NCBI RefSeq assembly: GCF_009806575.1
Contig: NZ_CP047095.1
Coordinates: 1,988,001 to 2,052,000, forward strand
Direction of reading: 5' to 3'
Source: Rossellomorea marisflavi
Lineage (GTDB): Bacteria; Bacillota; Bacilli; Bacillales; Bacillaceae_B
Length of the DNA stretch: 64,000 nucleotides
A program made the translations under genes and the position numbers. A model generated the notes under the pieces. The model worked only from the letters and a program-made list of their open reading frames with translations, had not been told where the DNA came from and made no database searches. How positions within the stretch are numbered: position 1 is the stretch's first letter; every line of letters starts with the position of its first letter. Below, one piece after another: positions 54,061-63,513 of this stretch.

Positions 54061-55401
54061 ATGGTGGTGGATCAACACAAGGATCTGTTACAAGATGAGC
54101 GGAGGGTATGGCATTCCATGAAGCCTTATAATCCAGATGCGACCATGGTCGTGACCAAAGCAGCCGGTGCGTGGGTGACCGATCATGAGGGCGCGCGTTA
54201 CCTCGATGGAATGGCTGGGTTATGGTGTGTGAACATAGGATACGGAAGAGAAGAGCTGGCGACTGCCGCTTACGAACAATTGAAGGAGATGCCTTACTAT
54301 CCCCTCACTCAAAGTCATCGGCCAGCAATCGAACTGGCGGAGAAGCTGACCGAGCTTATCGGGGATGACTATGTGTTCTTTTTTTCCAACAGCGGTTCAG
54401 AGGCAAACGAGACGGCATTCAAGATTGCCCGTCAATATCATCAGCAAAAGGGGGAGGCCAATCGGTATAAGATCGTGGCAAGATACCGGGGATACCACGG
54501 GAATACCCTCGGGGCTTTATCTGCAACCGGACAGGCCCAGAGGAAATATAAGTACGAACCACTGGCACCGGGATTCATCCATGTTAGGCCACCCGATGCC
54601 TACAGGGATGAACCGGGATCAACCGGAAAAGACCTCCCTGCCGTCCAGGCGCTCAATGAAACACTGACATGGGAACTCAGTGAAACGATTGCAGCTGTCA
54701 TCATGGAACCGATCATCACAGGCGGTGGGATCGTCATGCCTCAGGATGGATATATGAAGGCAGCGAAGGAGGTATGTGAAGCCCATGGGGCACTGCTGAT
54801 CGTGGACGAAGTCATAACAGGATTCGGACGCACGGGAAAAGCATTCGGATTCATGCATTACGGGATTAAACCGGATATCATCACGATGGCAAAGGGGATT
54901 ACCTCAGCGTATCTCCCTCTTTCTGCGACGGCTGTCAGGAGAGATGTGTACGAGGCGTTCAAGGGTCGTGAGGAATACGATTACTTCCGGCATATCAATA
55001 CATTCGGGGGGAGTCCTGCCTCATGCGCAGTGGCTATGAAAAATATCGATATCATTCAAAAAGAGCAGCTTATTGACCGCTCTGCAAGACTGGGTGAAAA
55101 GGCCTTACATTTTCTCCGCCAAAAACTGTCTGCCCATCCTCGGGTCGGTGATGTGAGAGGAAAAGGACTCCTCCTTGGAATCGAGCTGGTGAAGGATAAG
55201 TCGACCAAAGAGCCGCTAGACGGGAAATCTGTAAGCAGTGTAGTGGACTATTGTAAGCAAAAACGTATCCTGATCGGTAAAAATGGAGCCACGGTAGCGG
55301 GATTCAATAACGTCCTTGCCCTCTCACCTCCCCTTGTGATTGAGGAGGACGATCTTGAGCTGATGCTTGATACCGTTGTTGAAGGGATCAATCGTCTATA
55401 A
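54061..55401 (+). CDS. Class III PLP-dependent aminotransferase
   Basis: The 446-residue enzyme resembles omega-amino-acid:pyruvate transaminases. Motifs are SNSGSEANETAFK (PLP phosphate), YRGYHGNTLGALSATG, LIVDEVITGFGRTG and the PLP-lysine region ITMAKGITSAYLPL. The substrate is uncertain (beta-alanine, putrescine or similar). The start is ambiguous: ATG 54061 is only two bases after AAGGAG, so GTG 54064 or 54067 may be used. It is monocistronic with a terminator. Confidence 0.9.
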   Translation: MVVDQHKDLLQDERRVWHSMKPYNPDATMVVTKAAGAWVTDHEGARYLDGMAGLWCVNIGYGREELATAAYEQLKEMPYYPLTQSHRPAIELAEKLTELIGDDYVFFFSNSGSEANETAFKIARQYHQQKGEANRYKIVARYRGYHGNTLGALSATGQAQRKYKYEPLAPGFIHVRPPDAYRDEPGSTGKDLPAVQALNETLTWELSETIAAVIMEPIITGGGIVMPQDGYMKAAKEVCEAHGALLIVDEVITGFGRTGKAFGFMHYGIKPDIITMAKGITSAYLPLSATAVRRDVYEAFKGREEYDYFRHINTFGGSPASCAVAMKNIDIIQKEQLIDRSARLGEKALHFLRQKLSAHPRVGDVRGKGLLLGIELVKDKSTKEPLDGKSVSSVVDYCKQKRILIGKNGATVAGFNNVLALSPPLVIEEDDLELMLDTVVEGINRL

Positions 55402-55409
55402 GATTGATC

Positions 55410-55436
55410 AAGCCCTCGCAGTTGCGAGGGCTTTTA
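55410..55436 (+). terminator. Terminator of the aminotransferase gene
   Basis: AAGCCCTCGCA / TGCGAGGGCTT stem followed by TTA. Confidence 0.82.
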
Positions 55437-55445
55437 TGGTCACGA

Positions 55446-56342
55446 TCAGTGCCGTTTTTCAGATGGTTTGGCAGGCGATGCACCTGGAACGCTCCTCTTC
55501 TCGGCTTCCACTTGATCGGATGAAAAAATGGTCACGATCATTTGTCCCCCTACGACTTTGGACCGGATCAGGATGGGCTGATGATAAGGGTTGCGGAATG
55601 CAAAATCGGGTCCATACCAGCTGACGGTCGCGTCTCTTCCTTTCGGGACGTACGGGACCCTTTTGGAATGATGATAGCGCTCCACGATCGTCACCCCTGC
55701 ACGATCAACGGCATTGAAGAGAGTAGATGAAACCTGGCAGATCCCTCCCCCGATATCTTCCGATAATTCTCCCTTGACGATAACGGGAGCCTTCATATAA
55801 CCCTTTCCTTTTGTACGTTTACCCACCGTCTTGTTGAATGAGAACGTCTCGCCGGGAAAGACGACTGTGTTGTTGATTTGCCCGGAAGCCAGGATGATAT
55901 TATTCGTTCGTTCTTCATTTTTTTTATTGAAATACGTTACATAGGATCCGATGCGATTCGTGCGTATATGGGCAAGGATTTCTGTATCAACCTTAGGGTA
56001 GGTTTTCAGGGTCGGAGCATCAGTGGAGCGCACTCCTTTGTAAAGATAATTCATCATGGCTTCTCTTAAGCCGTTGCGGTCAAGCATGAGTCCTGTTTGT
56101 CCGGGGATGATACGATTATGCTCATCAATTTTGGCATTGATGGGCGCTTTATACGTCTTTTCCTGCAGAAGGGAAACAAGATGGTTAAAATGGTCTTCAT
56201 TAAGTATCGGTAGATCAAGGTAGGGAAGAGCCAGAGATTCCTCCTTGACCGTAATGATTTCATCCCCTGTATCAAGTTCAAGGGGCTGCTGATTCGATAG
56301 TCCGATCATGGCAGCAATTAAAAAAGTGGTCCAAGCCATCAT
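55446..56342 (-). CDS. VanW-family protein
   Basis: The 298-residue protein has an N-terminal membrane/signal segment (WTTFLIAAMIGLSN), a peptidoglycan-binding-like region (about 60-125) and a C-terminal VanW domain with FPGETFSFNKTVGKRT and GGGICQVSSTLFNA. VanW proteins are cell-envelope proteins of unknown activity; B. subtilis YoaR is similar. The ATG pair at 56342/56339 has AAAGGGTG upstream on the minus strand. A hairpin lies in its leader. Confidence 0.88.
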   Translation of the reverse strand: MMAWTTFLIAAMIGLSNQQPLELDTGDEIITVKEESLALPYLDLPILNEDHFNHLVSLLQEKTYKAPINAKIDEHNRIIPGQTGLMLDRNGLREAMMNYLYKGVRSTDAPTLKTYPKVDTEILAHIRTNRIGSYVTYFNKKNEERTNNIILASGQINNTVVFPGETFSFNKTVGKRTKGKGYMKAPVIVKGELSEDIGGGICQVSSTLFNAVDRAGVTIVERYHHSKRVPYVPKGRDATVSWYGPDFAFRNPYHQPILIRSKVVGGQMIVTIFSSDQVEAEKRSVPGASPAKPSEKRH

Positions 56343-56369
56343 TATCACCCTTTCCCTTTTAGTATGGTC

Positions 56370-56393
56370 CCCCCGTATACGGTCATACGGGGG
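56370..56393 (-). promoter_or_regulatory. Inverted repeat in the leader of the VanW gene
   Basis: CCCCCGTAT / ATACGGGGG with a 6-base loop, about 28 bp upstream of the VanW start. There is no T-run. It could be an operator or an mRNA structure. Confidence 0.45.
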
Positions 56394-56503
56394 AAGGATG
56401 ATTACCAAAAATTAATGGTTATGGAACGGCTCAATTAACGAAAAAGTATGAGGAAGAGTACGGGCAAGCGTCCGGAAGAAATCAATAAGAAAGGGGGCAT
56501 TTG

Positions 56504-57298
56504 ATGGCACTGATGATGATGAAAGTACTCATGACCGCATCCATATTAAGTGCGGCGCCTTTAAGAGTCGACTATTTGACGGACACGCTTTCGTGGAAGG
56601 ATACGAACCTGCTTCTTCCCAAGTATTCATATTTCGAGCTCATCGATGTGGAGACAGGCAAGACGTTTCAAGTCCAGCGACGGGCGGGGAATAAACATGC
56701 GGATGTCCAACCGGTGACTGAAGAGGACACGAAGGTGATGAAAGAAATCTACGGAGGACATTGGAGCTGGAACAGGAGGGCGATCCTGGTGAAGTCGGGA
56801 AGCCTCCTCATTCCTGCTTCCATGAACGGAATGCCTCACGGGGGAGGAGCTCTTCAGAATGGATTCCCGGGACATTTCTGCGTCCATTTCCTTGGAAGTA
56901 CGACCCATAAGACGCCGCGTCCGGATTTCGCCCATACCCTGATGATCCATAAAGCTGCCGGAGAACTTCCGGAGTTCATTGCGTCCTTGAAACCAGAGGG
57001 AGCAATGAGGGTAGTTGAGATGGCAGTGAAACAACGAGATGAAGAGTTGCTCGGAAAAATGCTCATGGAAGGAAGTGGGATGGAGTCGGAGGCCCTTCTG
57101 AAGAAGGTGGAAACGATGAAGATATCTTCCTTCGAAGTGAAGGAAACAAACCCGTTCCTGTCCAGCGTCACTGCCAAGGTGAAGTGGACGGACGGGAAAC
57201 GGAGAGTCCATCATTCTGTTATGAAATTAAACCTTCACCAAGCAGAAGGGATCTCGGGTTGGAAGATTGATGGCAAGGAACTGAGCGGTTCATTTTGA
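56504..57298 (+). CDS. Conserved secreted protein, function unknown
   Basis: A 264-residue protein with a short N-terminal hydrophobic segment (LMMMKVLMTASILSAAP), suggesting export. The core has FQVQRRAGNKHADVQPV, GGHWSWNRRAILV and HFCVHFLGSTTH, with conserved His/Cys that resemble an L,D-transpeptidase-type or other envelope enzyme site; this is not certain. The ATG at 56504 has AAGGGGG about six bases upstream. It is divergent from the VanW gene and followed by a terminator. Confidence 0.75.
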   Translation: MALMMMKVLMTASILSAAPLRVDYLTDTLSWKDTNLLLPKYSYFELIDVETGKTFQVQRRAGNKHADVQPVTEEDTKVMKEIYGGHWSWNRRAILVKSGSLLIPASMNGMPHGGGALQNGFPGHFCVHFLGSTTHKTPRPDFAHTLMIHKAAGELPEFIASLKPEGAMRVVEMAVKQRDEELLGKMLMEGSGMESEALLKKVETMKISSFEVKETNPFLSSVTAKVKWTDGKRRVHHSVMKLNLHQAEGISGWKIDGKELSGSF

Positions 57299-57311
57299 TC
57301 ATGATTGGTTT

Positions 57312-57344
57312 AGGCGGATGGGTTCATTCCATCCGCCTGTTTCC
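57312..57344 (+). terminator. Terminator upstream of mutS
   Basis: AGGCGGATGG / CCATCCGCCT stem, 7-base loop, then GTTTCC. Confidence 0.75.
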
Positions 57345-57377
57345 ATTGTTTCCGGCATGAAACCTCATGGTTAGATA

Positions 57378-57386
57378 TGATATAAT
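57378..57386 (+). promoter_or_regulatory. Extended -10 promoter of mutSL
   Basis: TGATATAAT combines TGn with a perfect TATAAT; no good -35 is seen. It is 39 bp before the mutS start. Confidence 0.55.
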
Positions 57387-57425
57387 GAGACGTCTAGCAG
57401 AATACGGAAAGGTTTGAATGAACCC

Positions 57426-60020
57426 ATGACTCAATACACGCCAATGATTAAACAATACTTACAGGTGAAGGCAGAATATCAGGATGCCTTTTTATTTTTT
57501 CGTTTAGGGGACTTTTATGAAATGTTCTTCAATGATGCCATCTCAGCTTCTCAGGAATTGGAAATCACCCTGACAAGCCGAGATGGGGGAGGACAGGAGA
57601 GGATTCCGATGTGCGGAGTTCCATACCATTCTGCTCCCAATTACATAGAGCAACTGATCAACAAAGGATACAAGGTCGCCATTTGTGAACAGACTGAAGA
57701 TCCAAAGCATGCAAAAGGGGTCGTAAGACGTGAAGTCGTACAGCTCATCACCCCTGGTACAGTGATGGAAGGTAAAGGGTTGAGCGATAAAGAGAACAAC
57801 TATATCGCCAGCGTGGTATCCTTTGATGATGGCACATACGGCCTCGCCTACAGCGATCTGTCAACGGGCGAAACCAACGTCACCCTTGTAGCCGACGGCA
57901 TGGCGCAGCTATTGAATGAGCTGTCCACGATCGGGGCAAAGGAGGTAGTCGTAGCGCCGGATCTGGAGGAGGAGCACCAGCTCAAGCTCAAAGAACGCCT
58001 TGAAGTGACCCTTTCTTTTGAGGTCGGGCATGGATCAGCTGTTTCATTCGAGCACTTACTGGAAGAACTTCAGCAGGAAAAATTGAAACAGACGGCAGCC
58101 CTTCTCATGCATTATCTATTCAGGACTCAAAAGCGGAGCCTGGACCATCTGCAAAAGGTGGAAACCTATCATTTGAACCATTTCATGAAAATGGATTACT
58201 ATTCCAAAAGAAACCTTGAGCTGACGGAAACCATCCGTTCCAAAGGAAAGAAAGGATCTCTTCTCTGGCTCCTGGATGAAACGATGACCGCTATGGGAGC
58301 GCGTCTTCTCAAACAATGGATCGACCGGCCGCTCATTTCACGCCGGGAGATTGAAAAGAGGCAGATGGTCGTCGAAGTATTCCTTGAACGGTTCTTTGAA
58401 AGACAGGACCTGAGGGAGAGGCTGAAAGAAGTCTATGACCTTGAAAGACTTGCAGGACGAGTGGCGTTTGGAAACGTGAACGCAAGGGATTTGATCCAGT
58501 TGAAGAAATCCCTCCAGCAGATTCCGATTTTGAAATCCCTCATCGCCTCACTGGATCATCATTCCATCGACCGCTACAGTAAAGAATTGGATCCTTGTGA
58601 AGATCTGACGGATCTCCTGGAACTTGCCCTCGTGGAAAATCCCCCTCTTTCCATCAAGGAAGGCAGCTTGATCCGGGATGGCTATCATGAAGAGCTTGAT
58701 CAATACCGTGATGCCAGTCGAAACGGAAAGTCGTGGATTGCCGCTCTTGAACGGGACGAGCGCGAACGCACAGGGATCCGTTCCTTGAAGGTCGGCTTCA
58801 ACCGTGTCTTCGGCTATTATATTGAAGTAACAAGAGCCAACCTTCATCACCTTGAAGAAGGAAGGTATGAGAGGAAGCAGACGCTCACGAACGCTGAGCG
58901 TTTCATTACCCCGGAGCTGAAAGAAAAAGAAGCGCTCATCCTGCAGGCAGATGAACGCAGCGTCGATCTTGAATACGAATTGTTCATCGGGATCAGGGAG
59001 CAAGTGAAAGAATTCATCCCGCGCCTTCAGCGCCTGGCTAAGGTTGTAAGTGAACTCGATGTTCTTCAATGTTTTGCCACGGTCAGTGAAAAAAGGCACT
59101 ACAGCAAGCCGGTCTTCAATGAACAAAGACGGATCGCCGTCAAGGATGGCCGTCACCCTGTCGTTGAAAAGGTCATGGGAGCAGATGGATATGTGCCCAA
59201 TGATTCCTACATGGACAGCGAGCGTGAAATCCTCCTGATCACTGGACCGAACATGTCCGGGAAAAGTACGTATATGAGGCAGCTCGCCCTCACAAGCATC
59301 CTGGCCCAGATTGGCTGCTATGTCCCGGCCGCTGAAGCTGACCTTCCGATATTCGATCAAGTATTCACGCGGATCGGAGCGGCAGACGATCTGATATCTG
59401 GACAGAGCACGTTCATGGTGGAAATGCTTGAAGCCAGGAACGCCATCGTCAATGCGACGGAGGCGAGTCTGATCCTGTTTGACGAAATCGGACGCGGGAC
59501 GTCCACTTACGATGGAATGGCCCTGGCACAGGCGATCATCGAGTACATCCATGGGCATATTGGTGCCAAGACGTTGTTCTCGACTCACTATCATGAACTG
59601 ACAGTACTGGAAACCGAACTGCCTAAAGTCAAAAATGTTCATGTGAGTGCCATGGAGCAGAGTGGGAAACTGGTGTTCCTTCACAAAATCAAAGATGGGG
59701 CGGCAGATCGAAGCTACGGTATCCATGTGGCGGAACTTGCCGAGCTTCCAGAGATCCTCATCACAAGAGCCAATGAGATCCTTTCGACCCTAGAAAGCAA
59801 AAAAGGGATGGAAGAATCAGCAGCGACCATTGTAAAGGAGGATGAGCCTGGCCAGCTTTCCTTTTTCGAAGAAGGAAAGAAACAGAAGACCGTTGCAAAA
59901 GAGCTATCCACAAAGGAAACAAAAATTCTGGATGAGCTTAAGAAATTGGACATTCTTGATATGACTCCGATTGATGCCATGAACACCCTTTACGGAATCC
60001 ATAAGAAACTGAAGAAATAA
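57426..60020 (+). CDS. mutS: DNA mismatch repair protein MutS
   Basis: The 864-residue mismatch sensor has the mismatch-recognition motif [12 protein letters not shown] near residue 26, Walker [11 protein letters not shown] near 606, and [13 protein letters not shown] short beta-clamp-type region lies near the C-terminus (QLSFFEE). The start ATG 57426 (MTQYTPM) matches relatives. A 3-codon frame (ATG 57418, well spaced from GGAAAGG) ends in TGA overlapping this ATG, suggesting coupling. mutL follows after 12 bp. Confidence 0.96.
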   Translation: MTQYTPMIKQYLQVKAEYQDAFLFFRLGDFYEMFFNDAISASQELEITLTSRDGGGQERIPMCGVPYHSAPNYIEQLINKGYKVAICEQTEDPKHAKGVVRREVVQLITPGTVMEGKGLSDKENNYIASVVSFDDGTYGLAYSDLSTGETNVTLVADGMAQLLNELSTIGAKEVVVAPDLEEEHQLKLKERLEVTLSFEVGHGSAVSFEHLLEELQQEKLKQTAALLMHYLFRTQKRSLDHLQKVETYHLNHFMKMDYYSKRNLELTETIRSKGKKGSLLWLLDETMTAMGARLLKQWIDRPLISRREIEKRQMVVEVFLERFFERQDLRERLKEVYDLERLAGRVAFGNVNARDLIQLKKSLQQIPILKSLIASLDHHSIDRYSKELDPCEDLTDLLELALVENPPLSIKEGSLIRDGYHEELDQYRDASRNGKSWIAALERDERERTGIRSLKVGFNRVFGYYIEVTRANLHHLEEGRYERKQTLTNAERFITPELKEKEALILQADERSVDLEYELFIGIREQVKEFIPRLQRLAKVVSELDVLQCFATVSEKRHYSKPVFNEQRRIAVKDGRHPVVEKVMGADGYVPNDSYMDSEREILLITGPNMSGKSTYMRQLALTSILAQIGCYVPAAEADLPIFDQVFTRIGAADDLISGQSTFMVEMLEARNAIVNATEASLILFDEIGRGTSTYDGMALAQAIIEYIHGHIGAKTLFSTHYHELTVLETELPKVKNVHVSAMEQSGKLVFLHKIKDGAADRSYGIHVAELAELPEILITRANEILSTLESKKGMEESAATIVKEDEPGQLSFFEEGKKQKTVAKELSTKETKILDELKKLDILDMTPIDAMNTLYGIHKKLKK

Positions 60021-60032
60021 GGAGGCAGTATC

Positions 60033-61862
60033 GTGAAGATCTTTCAGCTCGATGACTCCCTATCAAATAAAATAGCAGCCGGGGAAGTGGTGGAGCGTCC
60101 TGCATCCGTGGTAAAGGAACTACTGGAAAATAGTATCGATGCCGGTGGAACGATCATTGAAATCCATGTGGAAGAAGCGGGACTGAACTCCATCAGGATC
60201 ATAGATAACGGGGATGGGATCGACGAAGAAGATGTCAAGACGGCATTCAAGCGCCATGCCACCTCGAAGATCAAGGATGAGAACGATCTCTTCCGTATCC
60301 GCACCCTCGGATTCAGGGGTGAGGCACTGCCGAGTATCGCCTCCGTCTCCCACTTCACGATGAAGACCTGCACAGGAGAGGGACCGGGTACAAAAATCGA
60401 GCTTGCCGGGGGGATCGAAGAAACCTTCGAAAAGACCTCCTCTCGAAAGGGGACGGATATCACTGTATCCCAACTGTTCTTCAATACACCTGCAAGGTTG
60501 AAATATATGAAGACGATTCATACGGAACTCGGCAATATCACCGATGTGGTCAACCGTATTGCCCTGTCTCACCCTGAGATTTCCATCAAGCTCCTCCATA
60601 ATGGAAAGTCCCTCCTCCATACGAACGGGAACGGAGATGTGAGGCAGGTCCTGGCATCGATCTACGGACTCGCGATTGCGAAGAATATGGTGCCGATCCA
60701 TGTACAATCCCTGGATTTCAAGGTCACAGGCTATGTGTCCATGCCGGAGATCACCAGAGCTTCCCGCAACTATATTTCAACGATGATCAATGGGCGCTTC
60801 ATTAAGAATTATGCATTGGCCAAAGCAATCGCAGAAGGATATCACACCCTTTTACCAATTGGCCGGCATCCCATTGTCCTGTTGAATATTGACATGGATC
60901 CGGTCCTCGTGGATGTCAACGTCCATCCTTCCAAAATGGAGGTAAGGATCAGCAAGGAGCAGGAGCTTAACGCCCTGATCAGTGAGGGGATCAAAACCGT
61001 ATTCAAAAAGAAGGAACTCATTCCGACCGGGTCTGTCGCACCGAAATCGATGGCACCCAAGTCTGAGCAAACCTTCATGACCCTCGACCATGTTTCTCGC
61101 CCGAAGCCGACTATTCCTGAGATGGTAAAGGAACGGCAGCCGGTGATGGTGGAGACTGAGATCAAGGAGGAGGCGTATTCAGAGCCAGCCTCCATGGACG
61201 TCCCTCATGAGACGGAGACACCCTTTCGCACCGTTCCGGTTGAACCATCCGTGGAGCCGGATGAAAGCAAGGATCAATCAAGGGTCCCGCCCCTGTATCC
61301 GGTCGGACAGATGCATGGAACGTATATCTTTGCACAGAATGACCAGGGCCTGTATATAATCGATCAGCATGCCGCCCAGGAGCGGATCAAATATGAATTT
61401 TTTAAAGAAAAAGTGGGTCAAGTCGCCAAGGAGCTGCAGGAAATGCTTGTGCCCATGACCCTGGAGTTTTCCACTGATGAATTCATCAAGATCAATGAAT
61501 GCAGGGGTATGCTCGAAGAGGTCGGGGTTTTCCTTGAGGACTTCGGTCATAACAGCTTCATCGTCAGATCTCACCCGCAGTGGTTCCCTAAGGGTGAAGA
61601 GCAGGAAACGATCGAGGATATGATTGAGCAGGTCCTGAAAATGAACCGCATCGATATTAAGAAGCTGCGAGAAGAAGCGGCCATCATGATGAGCTGTAAG
61701 GGGTCCATCAAGGCGAACCATCACCTTCGCAATGACGAGATCCTTTCACTTCTTGATGAGCTGAGAAGTACGTCGGATCCGTTCACTTGTCCGCACGGAC
61801 GACCGATCATCATTCACTATTCCGTTTATGAGATGGAAAAAATGTTTAAGCGGATCATGTAA
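60033..61862 (+). CDS. mutL: DNA mismatch repair protein MutL
   Basis: The 609-residue partner of MutS. The GHKL ATPase domain has ENSIDAG (32-38), DNGDGI and [12 protein letters not shown]. The C-terminal endonuclease domain has [12 protein letters not shown] (about 444-455), SCKGSIKAN and CPHGRPI (about 586-592), the nicking-competent type found in bacteria lacking MutH. The linker (about 330-420) is Pro/Glu-rich. The start is GTG, with AAGGAGG upstream. Confidence 0.96.
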   Translation: MKIFQLDDSLSNKIAAGEVVERPASVVKELLENSIDAGGTIIEIHVEEAGLNSIRIIDNGDGIDEEDVKTAFKRHATSKIKDENDLFRIRTLGFRGEALPSIASVSHFTMKTCTGEGPGTKIELAGGIEETFEKTSSRKGTDITVSQLFFNTPARLKYMKTIHTELGNITDVVNRIALSHPEISIKLLHNGKSLLHTNGNGDVRQVLASIYGLAIAKNMVPIHVQSLDFKVTGYVSMPEITRASRNYISTMINGRFIKNYALAKAIAEGYHTLLPIGRHPIVLLNIDMDPVLVDVNVHPSKMEVRISKEQELNALISEGIKTVFKKKELIPTGSVAPKSMAPKSEQTFMTLDHVSRPKPTIPEMVKERQPVMVETEIKEEAYSEPASMDVPHETETPFRTVPVEPSVEPDESKDQSRVPPLYPVGQMHGTYIFAQNDQGLYIIDQHAAQERIKYEFFKEKVGQVAKELQEMLVPMTLEFSTDEFIKINECRGMLEEVGVFLEDFGHNSFIVRSHPQWFPKGEEQETIEDMIEQVLKMNRIDIKKLREEAAIMMSCKGSIKANHHLRNDEILSLLDELRSTSDPFTCPHGRPIIIHYSVYEMEKMFKRIM

Positions 61863-61903
61863 AAGAAAGCAGGGAGATGCGGCGCATCTCCCTGCTTTCT
61901 TTT
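61861..61903. terminator. Bidirectional terminator between mutL and the DUF4385 gene
   Basis: An 18-bp or longer stem (AAAGAAAGCAGGGAGATGC with its complement) with flanking A and T runs, between convergent genes. Confidence 0.9.
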
Positions 61904-62349
61904 CATCCGTACTTTTTCTGATGCTGCTTCTTCCTCTTAAGATAATCCGGATCTTCTCTTACCTGGATCCACTTTTTCTCGAAGATAGAAGCGGATTCAG
62001 CTTTTTCATCATCTATTTCCCTATCATTCACATTTCCATCATTGTCATATTTCTTGCCTCCGGGGTAATTGGCATATCTCCTGGACCTTGTATACCCCAT
62101 CTGCAGGAACTTCCGCGCCATATCCATCCCCACAAAATCATCCTTCTTTTGATAATCCAGAAACATCGCATGGATCTTGTCTGATGATTCCTTTGCAATC
62201 GCAGGTGTCTTGAACTTCCAATGAGGCAGGATTTCGCTTTTATATGGTTCGACCATCAGGACTCCTTGTTCCCCCCGGCCGACGCGATAAAGCTCAGGGG
62301 ACTCCCTGAAATCAATCTGTTTATAGTCTAGGGAATAGTCAAAAGCCAT
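61903..62349 (-). CDS. DUF4385 protein
   Basis: A 148-residue cytosolic protein with DYSLDYKQIDFRESPELYRV, GRGEQGVLMVEPYKSEILPHW and FVGMDMARKFLQMGYTRSRRY, hallmarks of DUF4385 (function unknown). The ATG at 62349 has AGGAGGTG upstream; the longer in-frame reading upstream has no ribosome site. The C-terminus is basic (KRKKQHQKKYG). Confidence 0.88.
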   Translation of the reverse strand: MAFDYSLDYKQIDFRESPELYRVGRGEQGVLMVEPYKSEILPHWKFKTPAIAKESSDKIHAMFLDYQKKDDFVGMDMARKFLQMGYTRSRRYANYPGGKKYDNDGNVNDREIDDEKAESASIFEKKWIQVREDPDYLKRKKQHQKKYG

Positions 62350-62490
62350 CACTCCACCTCCTACGGTCCTTTTACCCCATACCGGCAAGGAAGAAACGGA
62401 TTGTTCTCTCTCTTCATTGAAGGAATTTTGAGAATGAAAGGGTAATAGTATATAGAAGGAATGAAAGCGTTTTAATATAAGCGTGAGAGG

Positions 62491-63501
62491 ATGAAAGCAA
62501 CGATGGAAGATACATATTTGGAACCTTCTTATCGAGTGGACAAGCGTAGCTTTACGAAAAGGGAGCATGATCGGTTTGTTAAGCTGAAAGGTGTGGGGGA
62601 TTGGTCAGGAGTCACATGGGATCAGGTGGGTAGACCGTTCAAGGTGAACCGGTTTTCCAAAGAGAAGAAAGAGTGGGAGCTGAGGGAAGGGAAGACCCTG
62701 CCGGTCCATGCTTCCTGGGAGATGTTCAATCGTTCCTTCCATGATTGGTTCGTGAAGGATGTGCCGGAAAGTCTGAGTCAGAACAGAAAGAAGATTGTGG
62801 GGGAGACCTTGAAGCTCCATCTGACTTCATCCGTTGAAGCGATGAAAGACCATTTGCGTCTGCACTTATGGAATTATGTCCATCGGATCCAGGATGGAAT
62901 ATGGGATCCCAGGGGGAAACGGGAGCTGTTCAAGGGGTTGGATGTGCTCAAACCGAAAATCTTGTTCCTGGGTGCTGCCGAAGGGTATGAGGCGATGCAG
63001 TTGGCCGCCATGTACCCGGGAAGCAGCATCGTAATGGTGGATTATGATCCCTTCTGTAAGGACACCCGGTATGAGGATTTCCCAGAATCCTATCCATTTC
63101 TCGGGGAAAATCCAGACACCGGGGGGATGAAAGTCTACCATAAGAGCGATTTTCCTACAGACTACGTAGTCAGTGATATCAGGGAACTTCCGTATGGCAA
63201 GGAATTCGATATCGTCCTGAGTGTCGGGTTATTGGAGCATTTCCCCGATGAACATAAGCCTGAAGTCGTCGATTGGCACCGGAAATTCCTTAAGCCTGGA
63301 GGATATATGATCCTGACGACCCCGAGAGCCCAGTGGAAGTCAAAGGTGTATTACGATCTTATGGCAGATGTGATGAACCATACGTACCGTGAGCTCATGA
63401 CTGTAGAACAGATGGGACTCTATCTGTATGAAAACGGGGCCGACATCCTCCAGCATGGATACATCAAAGTGCATAACGGGATTATCGCAAAGGCGAGATA
63501 G
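62491..63501 (+). CDS. Class I SAM-dependent methyltransferase
   Basis: A 336-residue protein. The first 145 residues form an extra N-terminal region of unknown function. Residues 150-335 form a Rossmann methyltransferase: ILFLGAAEGYEAMQLAA (SAM motif I), IVMVDYDP (acidic motif II), FDIVLSVGLLEHF (motif IV) and KFLKPGGYMILTTPR. Substrate is unknown. The start is ATG 62491 or 62503; neither has ideal ribosome-site spacing. The next gene follows after 12 bp. Confidence 0.82.
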   Translation: MKATMEDTYLEPSYRVDKRSFTKREHDRFVKLKGVGDWSGVTWDQVGRPFKVNRFSKEKKEWELREGKTLPVHASWEMFNRSFHDWFVKDVPESLSQNRKKIVGETLKLHLTSSVEAMKDHLRLHLWNYVHRIQDGIWDPRGKRELFKGLDVLKPKILFLGAAEGYEAMQLAAMYPGSSIVMVDYDPFCKDTRYEDFPESYPFLGENPDTGGMKVYHKSDFPTDYVVSDIRELPYGKEFDIVLSVGLLEHFPDEHKPEVVDWHRKFLKPGGYMILTTPRAQWKSKVYYDLMADVMNHTYRELMTVEQMGLYLYENGADILQHGYIKVHNGIIAKAR

Positions 63502-63513
63502 GGAGGTGTTATC

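Noticed and set aside
58548-59726. 392-codon open frame antisense to mutS
   Set aside because: No ribosome site, no recognisable motif, and it lies wholly opposite the conserved MutS reading frame; a codon-bias shadow.
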